Source: DAOTYH01 sp034435015
Lineage (GTDB): Bacteria; Chloroflexota; Anaerolineae; Aggregatilineales; UBA3940
Reading direction: 5' to 3'
Length of the DNA stretch: 50,147 nt
Assembly (NCBI GenBank): GCA_034435015.1
Contig: DAOTYH010000011.1
Location: 1 to 50,147 of the forward strand
Under the pieces are notes generated by a model. It was not told where the DNA came from. It saw only the letters and a list, made by a program, of their open reading frames with translations, and did no database searches. Of this stretch, positions 8,223 to 16,558 are shown piece after piece (the stretch's first letter is position 1; the number at the start of each line of letters is the position of its first letter). Position numbers and translations under genes: made by a program.

Positions 8223-9547
8223 TGAACAGCTTACATCCCATTAATACGATACAGGCTAGGCTGATTTCTGCCGCCTTGATCCTTCTGCTGGGGGGTGTTC
8301 TTACTGCCTGCGAGCAGGCTCTGTCACTCTCCCCAGAGCCGGGGCCTGTGTTGGTAACTCTGCCGGCCCTTCCTTCCCAGTCTCCTGCCCCTACGGTTGA
8401 GGCCACTGATGTTCCGCCCTCGCCTGTCCCTACCCAGCCTGTACCTCCTACCCCTGTTCCACAGCCAGTTGGAATCGGAGCTACTCATCTGCTGTGGGAG
8501 TGGGGCGAGGTTGCGCGGCCTTCTTCGCTGGCGGTCGGAGGCAGTCGTCTGGCTGTCATCGTGGCCGATGGCCGTTTCGCGTGGTTGAATGCTCAAAATG
8601 GCCGTCTTGAGTCAGGTGCTTTCCTGTGGTCTGGTCTGCTGGAGGGGGATTCTTGGGGTGAGGTCTATACCGACGGAGCGGTCGCGGTGGTGGCCGCCCG
8701 TGAGATGAGCATCAATCCTCAGACAGGGCTGGCCGACTCACGGGCAAGGCTGGCTGTCTATGATGCAGGGGGCAATGAGCTGTGGTCCTTGCCTGAACTG
8801 GGGTCACAGCATTTCTACAGCGCCGCTCTGGCCCCCGGTTCGGTGCTGGTCGGCAAGTGGCCGCATGGCTTCGCTGATAATTCGCTGGCCGCCTATGAAC
8901 TGTTGACGGGGAAAAGAATCTGGGAGATCAACGAAGAGCAGACCGGCTACCAGCAGATTGTCCATGATGGGACACGTATGTATGTTCTGCTCAACGACCT
9001 GAGCGGCGGGGCAATTGCCTGTTATGATCTGCGCACGGGTGAAGAACTCTGGCGTTGGGCAGACCCGGCCACACAACAGCCCGATCTGATCGCGCTGGCC
9101 GATGACAGCCTGTATGTACAGACCGTTGATCGGACGTTGGCCCTCGACAAGATTACCGGCACGGTGAAATGGATCGCCATTCTGCAAACGGCCCCTGAAG
9201 CAGGGCTGGCTGTACTGGGCGGCCTGCTTTATCTCGCGCCCGCGCCAGCCGCCGAGGTGGGGTTTAGTCCCGGCGTGGTAGGATTATATGCAAACACGGG
9301 TGAGCTGGCGTGGCACTCTCTGAGCGGCTTGCTTGCCGACCCCCTGACCGTGGGCGGGGAGGCGTTGTGGACGATTGTCAGGGACTACAGCTCAGGGCAG
9401 GTATGGCTGAGCGGCCTAGAACCCCGGAGCGGTCTAGAGCTGGTTAGACTTCCCATTGGCAATGACCCCCAGACGTTGTATCAGTTAGTAGCTTCCGGCA
9501 GACAGGTGTATATTCTGGGTAACAGCCTGCTGGCCTATGGATATTAG
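8222..9547 (+). CDS. PQQ-type beta-propeller lipoprotein of unknown role
   Basis: This 441-residue exported protein starts at ATG 8222, overlapping the stop of the NTPase gene. It has a hydrophobic signal and a lipobox LTAC with Cys30, then a Pro/Thr/Val-rich linker of about 50 residues. The rest has repeated blade-like segments with a Trp pattern (GKRIWEI, GEELWRW, GTVKWIA, GELAWHS), typical of PQQ-like (WD40-like) propellers such as the BamB fold. No quinoprotein enzyme motif is seen. It is probably an anchored binding or scaffold protein on the outer face of the membrane. The function is not known. Confidence 0.75.
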   Translation: MNSLHPINTIQARLISAALILLLGGVLTACEQALSLSPEPGPVLVTLPALPSQSPAPTVEATDVPPSPVPTQPVPPTPVPQPVGIGATHLLWEWGEVARPSSLAVGGSRLAVIVADGRFAWLNAQNGRLESGAFLWSGLLEGDSWGEVYTDGAVAVVAAREMSINPQTGLADSRARLAVYDAGGNELWSLPELGSQHFYSAALAPGSVLVGKWPHGFADNSLAAYELLTGKRIWEINEEQTGYQQIVHDGTRMYVLLNDLSGGAIACYDLRTGEELWRWADPATQQPDLIALADDSLYVQTVDRTLALDKITGTVKWIAILQTAPEAGLAVLGGLLYLAPAPAAEVGFSPGVVGLYANTGELAWHSLSGLLADPLTVGGEALWTIVRDYSSGQVWLSGLEPRSGLELVRLPIGNDPQTLYQLVASGRQVYILGNSLLAYGY

Positions 9548-9571
9548 CCCCTATGTTGCCAGAAACTGGAT

Positions 9572-10309
9572 ATGATACAGGCCGCCCTGAACATGATGGA
9601 TCGCCTTGCTCAAACTGCTCAGACTCTGCTTAACCTGAGGCTGAACCAGACACACCTCAGGGCATTTCAGCTTTATGCAGATGAGTTGCTGGCCTACAAC
9701 GCCCATACCAACCTGACGGCTATCACTGATCCGGAGGCTATTGAGATACGCCATTTTGTGGACTCGCTTTCCTGTCTGCTGGTGATCAAGTCGCTTCCGC
9801 CTGGACTGCGTGTGGTAGATGTGGGCACTGGGGCGGGCTTTCCGGGCTTGCCGCTGAAGATTATCTGTCCCGGCATTCATCTGACGCTGGTGGAGGCCAC
9901 AAGTAAGAAGGTGGTCTTTCTAGAGCATATTGTTCGCACGCTCCGCCTGGAGAATGTCGCATTGATCAACGAACGGGCAGAGACTGTCGGACAGATGCCT
10001 GAACACCGCGAAAGTTATGACTGGGTGCTGGCACGGGCTGTAGCCGGAATGCGCACGTTGGCGGAATATTTGTTGCCGCTGTGCAAGGTAGGAGGGCACT
10101 GTCTGGCTCAGAAGGGGGAGAGCGCCCATCAGGAGGTGGCTGAGGCAGAAGAGGCGATTAGACTGCTGGGCGGAAAGGTCTTACAGCTTACGCCGGTCGA
10201 GCTTCCCACTGTGGTTGAGACACACTATCTGGTAGACATCGAGAAGGTGGCCGCCACACCTCCCCGCTACCCTCGTCGGCCCGGCATACCCGCCAAAAAG
10301 CCGCTTTGA
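9572..10309 (+). CDS. rsmG: 16S rRNA (guanine527-N7) methyltransferase RsmG
   Basis: This 245-residue SAM-dependent enzyme methylates G527 of 16S rRNA. The SAM-binding loop is VVDVGTGAGFPGLPLKI, and the family's NERAE and VLARAVAGMRTLAEYLLPLCKVGG segments follow. The N-terminal YADELLAYNAHTNLTAITDPEAIEIRHFVDSL matches RsmG, including the usual RHFxDSL. It is convergent with recF, and the two stop codons are directly adjacent (10307-10309 and 10310-10312). No terminator stands between them. Confidence 0.95.
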   Translation: MIQAALNMMDRLAQTAQTLLNLRLNQTHLRAFQLYADELLAYNAHTNLTAITDPEAIEIRHFVDSLSCLLVIKSLPPGLRVVDVGTGAGFPGLPLKIICPGIHLTLVEATSKKVVFLEHIVRTLRLENVALINERAETVGQMPEHRESYDWVLARAVAGMRTLAEYLLPLCKVGGHCLAQKGESAHQEVAEAEEAIRLLGGKVLQLTPVELPTVVETHYLVDIEKVAATPPRYPRRPGIPAKKPL

Positions 10310-11530
10310 CTACATCTGACTTTCTGTTTCAATGTTCCCGCTCTGGACATGCCAGCGGGCCGCCATGTCCAGTGTGGCTTCGGCCAGCAAGTAAGGTTCA
10401 GAAGTCGTCAGCACGACTTGCTCTGCCCCTTTCAGCCGATCAAACAGGTAGGCCCGCCGGCGGGGGTCGAGTTCGGCGGCAACCTCATCCAGCAACAGGA
10501 TGGGCCACTCCTGCGTGCGCTCGCGCATCCAGTCCAGCTCGGCTAGCTTGAGGGCCAGCACCGCTGTACGATCCTGCCCCCGTGAGCCATACAAGCCCAG
10601 ATCACGACCGTTGACCAGAAAGCGCATCTCGTCGCGCTGTGGCCCGATGGTTGTTATTCCTCTGACAATGTCTTCACTCCGGCAGGCATGCAACGCCGCC
10701 AGAAACCGTTCAGCGATTTGCTTGACAGGAAGTTGCGGCAGGGCCGAAGCTCCCAGATCACCCACGCTAAAGCTCATCTGCCCTGCCGGTGCAGGGGTTG
10801 CATCGAAGCCGGGCTGATAGCGCAGTCTCAAGTGCTCGTTCTCTCCGCTCAGTTCGCGGTGGATACGCTGGGCGCGCTGTTCCAGCTCCTTCACCAGCCG
10901 GTAGCGCCCGGCAATAAGCTTGGCGCCGTCGGAGGCTAGATGTTCATCCCAAAAGTCGAGCTGAGAAACGTCTGCCCGCCGCCGCTGTTCCTGTAGCTGT
11001 CTGAGCAGGGCATTACGTTGGCTGAGCACATGCTCGTATCCGCTCAGGGCATGGCAGTATTCCGGGTCGGTCTGGCAGAGGGTGATATTCAGGTAGCGCC
11101 GCCGCAGATTCGGGGCGCCCTCTACCAATGCGAGGTCTTGAGGGAGAAACATGACGACTGTAACCTGACCCAGTAAATCCATCACCCGCCGCGGGAGACC
11201 ATTGATGCGAATCTCTTTGCGAAAACGCATCGAGTTGCCGTTGCGCTCGTTGAGCAGTGTCACCTCGATCCGCCTGATCCCTTGTCCCGTCTCAATCTCC
11301 GAAGCCAGCCGTGCATAGGGCAAGGTCTCGCCTTCAGCCAGCCAGTTGATTAATTCCCGATCAGAATTGGTGTAAGGAGAGCGCGAGGTCGCCAGGTAAT
11401 AGATTGACTCCAGCAGATTGGTCTTGCCCTGTGCGTTGTCGCCGTACAGCACGATCACGCCGGGCGGGAAGGACAATTCCAGCCGGATATAATTGCGAAA
11501 GTTGGTGAGGGAGAGATGTCTAACGCGCAT
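10310..11530 (-). CDS. recF: DNA replication and repair protein RecF
   Basis: This 406-residue SMC-like ATPase helps load RecA at gaps. It has Walker A GDNAQGKTNLLESIYYLATSR near residue 30, and FLPQDLALVEGAPNLRRRYLN in the middle. The ABC-like signature GSRGQDRTAVLALKLAEL appears in place of the commoner SQGQQR form. Walker B is ILLLDEVAAELDPRRR. It starts MRVRHLSLTNFRNY, as expected. RecF genes often sit with dnaA, dnaN and gyrB, but that cluster is not seen here. The coding end touches rsmG. Confidence 0.95.
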   Translation of the reverse strand: MRVRHLSLTNFRNYIRLELSFPPGVIVLYGDNAQGKTNLLESIYYLATSRSPYTNSDRELINWLAEGETLPYARLASEIETGQGIRRIEVTLLNERNGNSMRFRKEIRINGLPRRVMDLLGQVTVVMFLPQDLALVEGAPNLRRRYLNITLCQTDPEYCHALSGYEHVLSQRNALLRQLQEQRRRADVSQLDFWDEHLASDGAKLIAGRYRLVKELEQRAQRIHRELSGENEHLRLRYQPGFDATPAPAGQMSFSVGDLGASALPQLPVKQIAERFLAALHACRSEDIVRGITTIGPQRDEMRFLVNGRDLGLYGSRGQDRTAVLALKLAELDWMRERTQEWPILLLDEVAAELDPRRRAYLFDRLKGAEQVVLTTSEPYLLAEATLDMAARWHVQSGNIETESQM

Positions 11531-11646
11531 AGCTTTCTGTAGGTTTATCCTGTGTGACGGCTCTCTATTTTAACACTCTGTGGCTGATAGCATGAAGAGA
11601 TGCAGAGTGATCGGACGTCCCTTGGACGTGCTCTTCTGCAAGAGTT

Positions 11647-11666
11647 TAGAAGATGTATATCTTCTA
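11647..11666. promoter_or_regulatory. Palindrome next to the FHA promoter (candidate operator)
   Basis: TAGAAGAT, four spacer bases GTAT, then ATCTTCTA make a perfect 8-bp-arm palindrome. It ends 7 bases before the -35 hexamer of the FHA promoter and lies in the recF/FHA divergent gap, so a regulator could act on either side. The binding protein is unknown. Confidence 0.5.
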
Positions 11667-11673
11667 ATGCCGC

Positions 11674-11702
11674 TTTACAAGAAATCCAACTTAGAGTATA
11701 GT
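11674..11702 (+). promoter_or_regulatory. Sigma-70-type promoter for the FHA gene pair
   Basis: TTTACA (11674-11679) and TATAGT (11697-11702) are separated by 17 bp. The predicted leader before ATG 11830 is about 120 nt. The 300-bp gap 11531-11829 holds no other feature I can support. Confidence 0.6.
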
Positions 11703-11829
11703 ATGTAGCGTAGGCCGGGATAGACCACCTGTCAACTTATCCATCTACTCTCACCCGGAATCAGGCCAATCCGCGTTTTCAGGTCAGGGCTTTGTAAGTT
11801 GGGATCGTTGCCCGTTAGAGAAGAAACGC

Positions 11830-12408
11830 ATGTCGCCTAAAGCTAACCGAAAAAAACCAGATACCAACCCTTTGAAAGATGAGGCTGATCTGCCAGAGAG
11901 CAGGCCCCGTCGGGTGGCCTATGGGGCAGAGGCTTTGCCTATTGAAGTAGTCTACCGGCCCGTGCCGGTCAGCCCTTCGCTGGTGCGTTCACAGTCCAAG
12001 CCGTGGCGTATCCAGTTGGTCGCCGAAGATGGTGAAATCCTCGGTCTTGATATTTACGGTGACGTCATTCTGGGGAGGGGAGAAAAAGTCCGGGCAGGGA
12101 ATGGTGTAGACCTGACTCCCCTTGGTGCTCAGGAGAAGGGAGTCTCGCGTCGTCACGCTTTGTTGCGTCCCACTAGTTCTCGGCTTTACTTGATTGATCT
12201 AGTCAGCACCAATGGGACCCTCCATAACTCAGTGCCGGTCGGGCCGGGGATTGCGCGTGTCCTGTCGGACGGGGATGTGATCATGTTGGGTGCATTGACA
12301 CTTGTGGTGCGGCTGGTGGAGGTGCCGGTTGCCTTCTCCTCTGCTAAAACACTTGATCTAGGCCAATCAGGAGACGAGACAAGGGGCAATGAGATTCCCT
12401 TGCAATGA
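11830..12408 (+). CDS. FHA-domain protein, first of a paralogous pair
   Basis: This 192-residue cytosolic protein has an unstructured, basic/acidic N-terminus and an FHA domain at about residues 55-175. The FHA core shows GRGEKV, then GVSRRHALLRPT and STNGTLHN. These provide the Arg, Ser-Arg-His and Asn positions that bind phosphothreonine peptides. No catalytic domain is present. The next gene encodes a clear paralog. No Ser/Thr kinase is in the window, so the phosphorylated partner is encoded elsewhere. An adaptor role in phospho-signalling is an inference from the family. Confidence 0.85.
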   Translation: MSPKANRKKPDTNPLKDEADLPESRPRRVAYGAEALPIEVVYRPVPVSPSLVRSQSKPWRIQLVAEDGEILGLDIYGDVILGRGEKVRAGNGVDLTPLGAQEKGVSRRHALLRPTSSRLYLIDLVSTNGTLHNSVPVGPGIARVLSDGDVIMLGALTLVVRLVEVPVAFSSAKTLDLGQSGDETRGNEIPLQ

Positions 12409-12457
12409 CTAATCCGTTCTTGTTGACGGCTGTACTGCAATATTGAGGGAATGGATC

Positions 12458-13333
12458 ATGGGCAAGGAAGAGCCGGAGAAGACAGAGAATAAACAAGATA
12501 CTAATCCACTGGACAGTTCCAGGTTAGATGCACAACCTTCAGCCGCTTCCTTCAACAGACCCTCGCGGGCCATTATAGAGGAAGCGGAACGTCTCAGGAA
12601 AGCGGCGGAGGCACGCCTTATCAAGAAAGGGGCTAAGCCGACTAACCAGCTCGATGACAAGGATCGGCAGGCGATCCCTCAGGCCGCCAAGCTTCCTTTC
12701 GGGGCAGAGATCGGCTCGGCGACACTATATATTCCGTTGCCTGCCCACATTGCCCGTGACGGGATACCGCCCGGCGCTCCGCGGTGGCGGATTGAGTTGC
12801 ATGACATCTCAGCGGGTGTCGGCCCGCTGGGGTTGGATATTGTCGGAGATACCGTGATTGGGCGCGGCGCAAGCGGCCCTTCTGCCCCCGATCTTGATCT
12901 AGATATGTTCGGAGCGTTGGAGCGGGGAGTCTCACGGCGGCATGCTCTGCTTCGGCCTACTGTGAATCATCTCTACATCATTGATCTGAACAGCACAAAC
13001 GGGACTATGCACAACGCCGCCCCTCTAGGGCCGGGGCTGGCTCGTTCGCTTTCCCATAATGACACGGTGACGTTGGGCCGTATGACTTTCACGGTCAAGA
13101 TCATTGACGGGCCGGGTCTCCGTAAACAGCGTGAGGGGAGCAAAGCAGAAAAACCTTCTGTGCCCGTGGCAGAGGATGACAAAACCAAGCCTCTCACGGC
13201 AGGGCCGCTCGTCCTGCCCCCTAAGCCGTCCAAGCCGCTTGTCCCTCCAGCGGAGGATGATGAGGGTCCTGCCACAGTCAAGTTTACCCCTCCCAAAGAC
13301 ACAGACCCTTCTACGCCGCCTAAGCTGGAATGA
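12458..13333 (+). CDS. FHA-domain protein, second of a paralogous pair
   Basis: This 291-residue protein has an FHA domain at about residues 110-220, with GRGASGP, GVSRRHALLRPT and STNGTMHN. These almost copy the upstream protein, and the shared DTNPL near the N-terminus supports gene duplication. Long low-complexity tails flank the domain, and the C-terminal 65 residues are rich in Pro, Lys, Glu and Asp. I chose ATG 12458, with GAGGGA seven bases upstream, rather than TTG 12443. It is separated from the first FHA gene by 49 bases and probably shares its promoter. A bidirectional terminator follows. Confidence 0.85.
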   Translation: MGKEEPEKTENKQDTNPLDSSRLDAQPSAASFNRPSRAIIEEAERLRKAAEARLIKKGAKPTNQLDDKDRQAIPQAAKLPFGAEIGSATLYIPLPAHIARDGIPPGAPRWRIELHDISAGVGPLGLDIVGDTVIGRGASGPSAPDLDLDMFGALERGVSRRHALLRPTVNHLYIIDLNSTNGTMHNAAPLGPGLARSLSHNDTVTLGRMTFTVKIIDGPGLRKQREGSKAEKPSVPVAEDDKTKPLTAGPLVLPPKPSKPLVPPAEDDEGPATVKFTPPKDTDPSTPPKLE

Positions 13334-13344
13334 GGCAGTAAATA

Positions 13345-13386
13345 AAAAGGGGGGCCTGTTTTCAAAAACAGGCCCCTGTGTTTTCT
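13345..13386. terminator. Bidirectional rho-independent terminator
   Basis: GGGGCCTGTTT (13351-13361) and AAACAGGCCCC (13366-13376) form an 11-bp stem with loop TCAA. T-rich DNA follows on the plus side, and AAATAAAAA precedes it, giving a U-run for minus-strand transcripts. It serves the FHA operon and the exporter operon that ends at 13398. Confidence 0.85.
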
Positions 13387-13397
13387 TGAGGGAGTTC

Positions 13398-14288
13398 TCA
13401 GTACCCTGTTTCCATATCAATCAGGCCTTTCTCCATAGCCTGATGAAGCGCCCAGCGGTATAAGTAGTACGAGCTGATGCTCAGCACAACTGCGAAGCCG
13501 CTCAGAATGGCTATCAGTCCCTCGTTTGAGAAAGCCGTGAGGGTTGGGAAGCCAGCCGCATTCGGGCCAAGCAGTGACCGGCGGGCTACCTCCAGCCAGT
13601 AGGTGACCGGGAAGATGTAGCCCAGGGGCCTCAGCCAGTTCGGCAATGTTTCCAAGGGAAAGATTGCCCCGCTGAATAGGTACAATGCTCCCGCCACTGC
13701 CTCCCCCAGTGACCAGAAATGGCGTGCCATCATCATCGTCAACGCTCCAAGGATCAGCCCCATCGTTGCCAGACAGATCACCCCCAAGCCTGTACTGACA
13801 ATGAACAGCGGCCAGTCAATTGCGGCTGGGACAATGGGAAGCTTGAAGGCGACTATCCCGAAGCCAATGGTGATCAGCACGGAGATCGTGCCGATGATCA
13901 GCCGGGCTACCCCGCGCCCCAGCAGGTAGGTATAGTGATTCAGAGGGGTGGTGTGAAGCTGCTTCATGGTGCGGTAATGCTCACGGTCGTCAATGACAAC
14001 CCAGCTTACGCCGGTGATCACCTGACCGACCAGCATATACAGCGCATTCCCCAAGTAGATGTAGGCAAATATCGGCTGTTCCAGCGCCCCGTTGGTGATG
14101 ACGCTGTACATGACCACCAGGATCAGCACACCTGCAATGGGACGGGCTATCGAGTAGATGGCAAACAGGAACGGATCAGCCCAGTTCGACTCGATCTGCC
14201 AGCCCAGCCATGCCGCCACAACAAAGGAACGCAGTGCATTACTGCGGCGCACAAACGGAATGTCAAGAATACGTTGAGCAATAACCAT
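13398..14288 (-). CDS. ABC-2 type exporter permease (second of two)
   Basis: This 296-residue integral membrane protein has about six hydrophobic helices and the ABC-2 C-terminal pattern PLETLPNWLRPLGYIFPVTYWLEVARRSLLG. I chose the minus-strand ATG at 14288 because AGGAGA lies seven bases upstream; the in-frame extension to 14366 would overlap the preceding gene. With the adjacent permease and ATPase it forms a heterodimeric exporter of the daunorubicin/drug or polymer type. The cargo is unknown. Confidence 0.85.
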   Translation of the reverse strand: MVIAQRILDIPFVRRSNALRSFVVAAWLGWQIESNWADPFLFAIYSIARPIAGVLILVVMYSVITNGALEQPIFAYIYLGNALYMLVGQVITGVSWVVIDDREHYRTMKQLHTTPLNHYTYLLGRGVARLIIGTISVLITIGFGIVAFKLPIVPAAIDWPLFIVSTGLGVICLATMGLILGALTMMMARHFWSLGEAVAGALYLFSGAIFPLETLPNWLRPLGYIFPVTYWLEVARRSLLGPNAAGFPTLTAFSNEGLIAILSGFAVVLSISSYYLYRWALHQAMEKGLIDMETGY

Positions 14289-14299
14289 TCCCGTCTCTC

Positions 14300-15166
14300 C
14301 TAACGCCGCCTCTCTATCAATCGTCCCTCGCGGCGGCCAATTTCCTCCAGTTTGGCGAGCATCCATCCGGCGCCGGCAATGAAGAACACCGCCAAAAAGA
14401 TCAGAATGCCGATCTCAAGCGGCACAGACAGGAAGCCGAGCGTGGGATCAGAGCTGAAGAGCAGTTGCCGCATGGCATCCAGCCCCAGTGTAAGAGGGAT
14501 GATGGATGCAAAAGTGGCCACCCAGAATCCCATTGCCTTGACTGGAAAATAGAAACCAGAGGCTAGATAGATTGGCTCCTGAAGCAGGTTCGAGATGTGC
14601 CATGCCTCACGTCCGCTGGCTAGGAAGACTGAGGCAAACATCATCCCCATCCCATACAAGGCCGCCATCGTGACCCCAAAGGTCAGTATGAGCAGGGGCA
14701 GACTGGCGATCTGGTAACTGACTCTGAAGATCAAAGAGCCAGCCACTAGAATGATAGCCGCCCGCGAAGCCGTCATGACCAGCCCGCCGACAGCCATCCC
14801 CAGCAGGATCGCCATCATCGGGCCGGGGCTGAGAACATACAGCTCCAGGTTGCCCATATCCTTGTCCCAGTACAACTGACTCGCCATGGACCACAGCACA
14901 TTGAGCCAGAAGGCCGTCATGGCCCCGCCGACTACCACGAAGCCGATGTACTCATCTGGGGCGTTGATCGCCCGATAGACGAAGACATAAGCCGCCACTC
15001 CCATAAGCGGCAAGACCGTTTCAAAGAACAGCCAGCTCCGCTCACGTGTTGTTCCAACGATGCGGGGATAGGCACGTGCCCACGCCGTGATCCAGAACAG
15101 CTTGAAGCCCCTTGCCTTTGGCACACGTTCCGTACTGCTGATGAGTGCGTTTTTAGCTGTGTTCAT
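14300..15166 (-). CDS. ABC-2 type exporter permease (first of two)
   Basis: This 288-residue membrane protein has about six predicted helices, with an ABC-2-like core including QEPIYLASGFYFPVKAMGFWVATFASIIPLTLGLDAMRQLL. I chose the start at 15166 because AGGAAAG precedes it by a few bases. It overlaps the ATPase gene by 14 bases, which suggests translational coupling. Its partner permease follows 11 bases later. Confidence 0.85.
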   Translation of the reverse strand: MNTAKNALISSTERVPKARGFKLFWITAWARAYPRIVGTTRERSWLFFETVLPLMGVAAYVFVYRAINAPDEYIGFVVVGGAMTAFWLNVLWSMASQLYWDKDMGNLELYVLSPGPMMAILLGMAVGGLVMTASRAAIILVAGSLIFRVSYQIASLPLLILTFGVTMAALYGMGMMFASVFLASGREAWHISNLLQEPIYLASGFYFPVKAMGFWVATFASIIPLTLGLDAMRQLLFSSDPTLGFLSVPLEIGILIFLAVFFIAGAGWMLAKLEEIGRREGRLIERRR

Positions 15167-16196
15167 CACTTTCCTCATCTGCATCATGCGAAGTGTCTAC
15201 ATCGAGGCCGCGTCCTACCAAGTCTATGAACACATCTTCGAGGGTCGGCTCACGCTTCTCCAATGAGATCAGGTTTGACCCGCGTTGCGAGAGATGCATC
15301 AGAACGCCGGGCAGGGCGTCCTCTGCGGCTAAGATCAGGTTCAGGTCTGTATGGCCGTTCTTCTGTACTACTGTGACCTGCCGGACTCCCGGCACCGCCT
15401 CAAGCATGGACTCGCGGCTTGGCTTGGGGCCGAGCGGCCCGACCTTCAGGTTGAAGATCGCCTCACGCTGAAGCCGCTTCTTCAAGTTCTCTGGAGTGTC
15501 GCAGGCCAGAACCTGTCCCCTGTCAATGATGGCCAGCCGGTCGCACAACTCGTCTGCTTCGGCCATGTAGTGGGTGGTCAGCAGCACAGTCCGGTCGGGA
15601 TGATCATGCATCCACTGCTTGATGAAGCCCCGCACTTCACGCGCCGCTCCTACGTCCAACCCCAGAGTAGGTTCATCCAGAAACACGATGTTCGGATCAC
15701 AGATGAAGCCGCGCACAAAGTTCATTTTCTGGCGCAGGCCGGTTGAGAGGTCTGAGATCTTACTGCGCCCTCGGTCGGCAATGCCTACGATCTCCATCAT
15801 GGCGCTGATTCGTTCACGTGCCGTTTTGTTGTCCAACCCGTAGAATCGGGCGAACATCCAGAGGTTCTCTTCGACAGTCAGCAGGCCGTAGCCGCTGGTT
15901 TCCCCGCCGCTGACCATGCTGATTCGCCGCCGAATCTCATACATATCGCGTGTGACATCCAACCCGTCTACGAAAGCCTGTCCGCTGGTAGGCAACAGCA
16001 AAGTGGCCAGTATCTTGATCAATGTTGTTTTGCCCGCTCCGTTCGGGCCAAGTAACCCAAATAACTCCCCGCGTCCAATTTCCAGGTTAACATCCTTCAG
16101 TGCCACCACCTGCTTTGGATCGCCTTTATGCTTGGGGCCGCGCAACTTGTAGATGCGCCCTACGTCTATAGTCTGAATGGCTAGTGAAGTGTCCAT
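15153..16196 (-). CDS. ABC exporter ATPase (DrrA/CcmA-like)
   Basis: This 347-residue cytoplasmic ATPase drives the two ABC-2 permeases encoded after it. It has Walker A GPNGAGKTTLIKIL, a Q-loop region at MVSGGETSGYGLLTVEENLW, the signature DLSTGLRQKMNFVRG, Walker B IVFLDEPTLGLDV and H-loop LTTHYMAEA. A C-terminal regulatory part ends with EPTLEDVFIDLVGRGLDVD, as in DrrA-type proteins. I chose ATG 16196, with AGGGGA close upstream. The frame stays open another 99 codons to 16493, but that part overlaps hairpins and a small ORF and does not look like protein. No clear promoter lies just upstream, so transcription may come from the tandem promoters near 16.6 kb through a terminator. Confidence 0.9.
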   Translation of the reverse strand: MDTSLAIQTIDVGRIYKLRGPKHKGDPKQVVALKDVNLEIGRGELFGLLGPNGAGKTTLIKILATLLLPTSGQAFVDGLDVTRDMYEIRRRISMVSGGETSGYGLLTVEENLWMFARFYGLDNKTARERISAMMEIVGIADRGRSKISDLSTGLRQKMNFVRGFICDPNIVFLDEPTLGLDVGAAREVRGFIKQWMHDHPDRTVLLTTHYMAEADELCDRLAIIDRGQVLACDTPENLKKRLQREAIFNLKVGPLGPKPSRESMLEAVPGVRQVTVVQKNGHTDLNLILAAEDALPGVLMHLSQRGSNLISLEKREPTLEDVFIDLVGRGLDVDTSHDADEESDEHS

Positions 16197-16331
16197 ATAT
16201 CCCCTGTTGTCCTGCGAAAATGAAACCCGCCGTTGTTCAAGATGACCGGTGAGTGACTGTTGCTTGATCGGATCATCCGTCAATTCTCTTCTCCCCTTCT
16301 CCGAACACTCCCTCTTGGCTATGCAAACATA

Positions 16332-16360
16332 CAAGCCGTGGATGGTAGTCCCACGGCTTG
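16332..16360. other. Perfect 10-bp-arm hairpin in the exporter leader
   Basis: CAAGCCGTGG (16332-16341) pairs with CCACGGCTTG (16351-16360) around a 9-base loop. It shares the CCGTGG core with the terminator at 16393-16420. No long T-run follows on the minus strand, so it may be an RNA structural element rather than a terminator. Confidence 0.6.
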
Positions 16361-16380
16361 CCTTTGTGAGGATAGTCACA

Positions 16381-16420
16381 AGAAAACAAAAACCGTGGGC
16401 AACGGTACAGCGGCCCACGG
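16381..16420 (-). terminator. Rho-independent terminator or attenuator after the Cys-rich small ORF
   Basis: Read on the minus strand, CCGTGGGC (16420-16413) pairs with GCCCACGG (16400-16393) and is followed by TTTTTGTTTTC. It starts 23 bases after the stop of the 27-codon ORF and lies upstream of the ABC exporter operon. It could end a small transcript or attenuate the operon. Confidence 0.8.
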
Positions 16421-16443
16421 CTGACTTCACACCAAGGAGAGGG

Positions 16444-16527
16444 TCAACCTCCAGCAGGCACACTGCACCCCGGGCATACAACAGCAGTACCACACTGCTG
16501 ACAACCCGTCACGAGTCCGAAATGCAT
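16444..16527 (-). CDS. 27-residue Cys-rich small protein or leader peptide
   Basis: On the minus strand ATG at 16527 opens 27 codons ending in TGA (16446-16444). GAGAGGAGG ends eight bases upstream of the ATG, an excellent ribosome site. Residues 9-21 are CQQCGTAVVCPGC, a C-x2-C-x5-C-x2-C pattern able to form a small zinc- or Fe-S-type knuckle. Two promoters with 17-bp spacers lie upstream, and a terminator lies just downstream. Either it is a microprotein, or a leader peptide whose four Cys codons control readthrough into the ABC exporter. I do not recognise a known family. Confidence 0.6.
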   Translation of the reverse strand: MHFGLVTGCQQCGTAVVCPGCSVPAGG

Positions 16528-16558
16528 ACTGCCTGCCTCCTCTCTTGAAAGTGCGGGT

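Noticed and set aside
13719..14303. 194-codon plus-strand frame inside the ABC-2 permease genes
   Set aside because: It is rich in His, Gln and Asp, as expected of a shadow of a membrane protein, and has no start signal.
16197..16493. N-terminal extension of the ABC exporter ATPase
   Set aside because: The frame is open but crosses hairpins and the mini-ORF region. The ATG at 16196 has a good ribosome site and the family's length.
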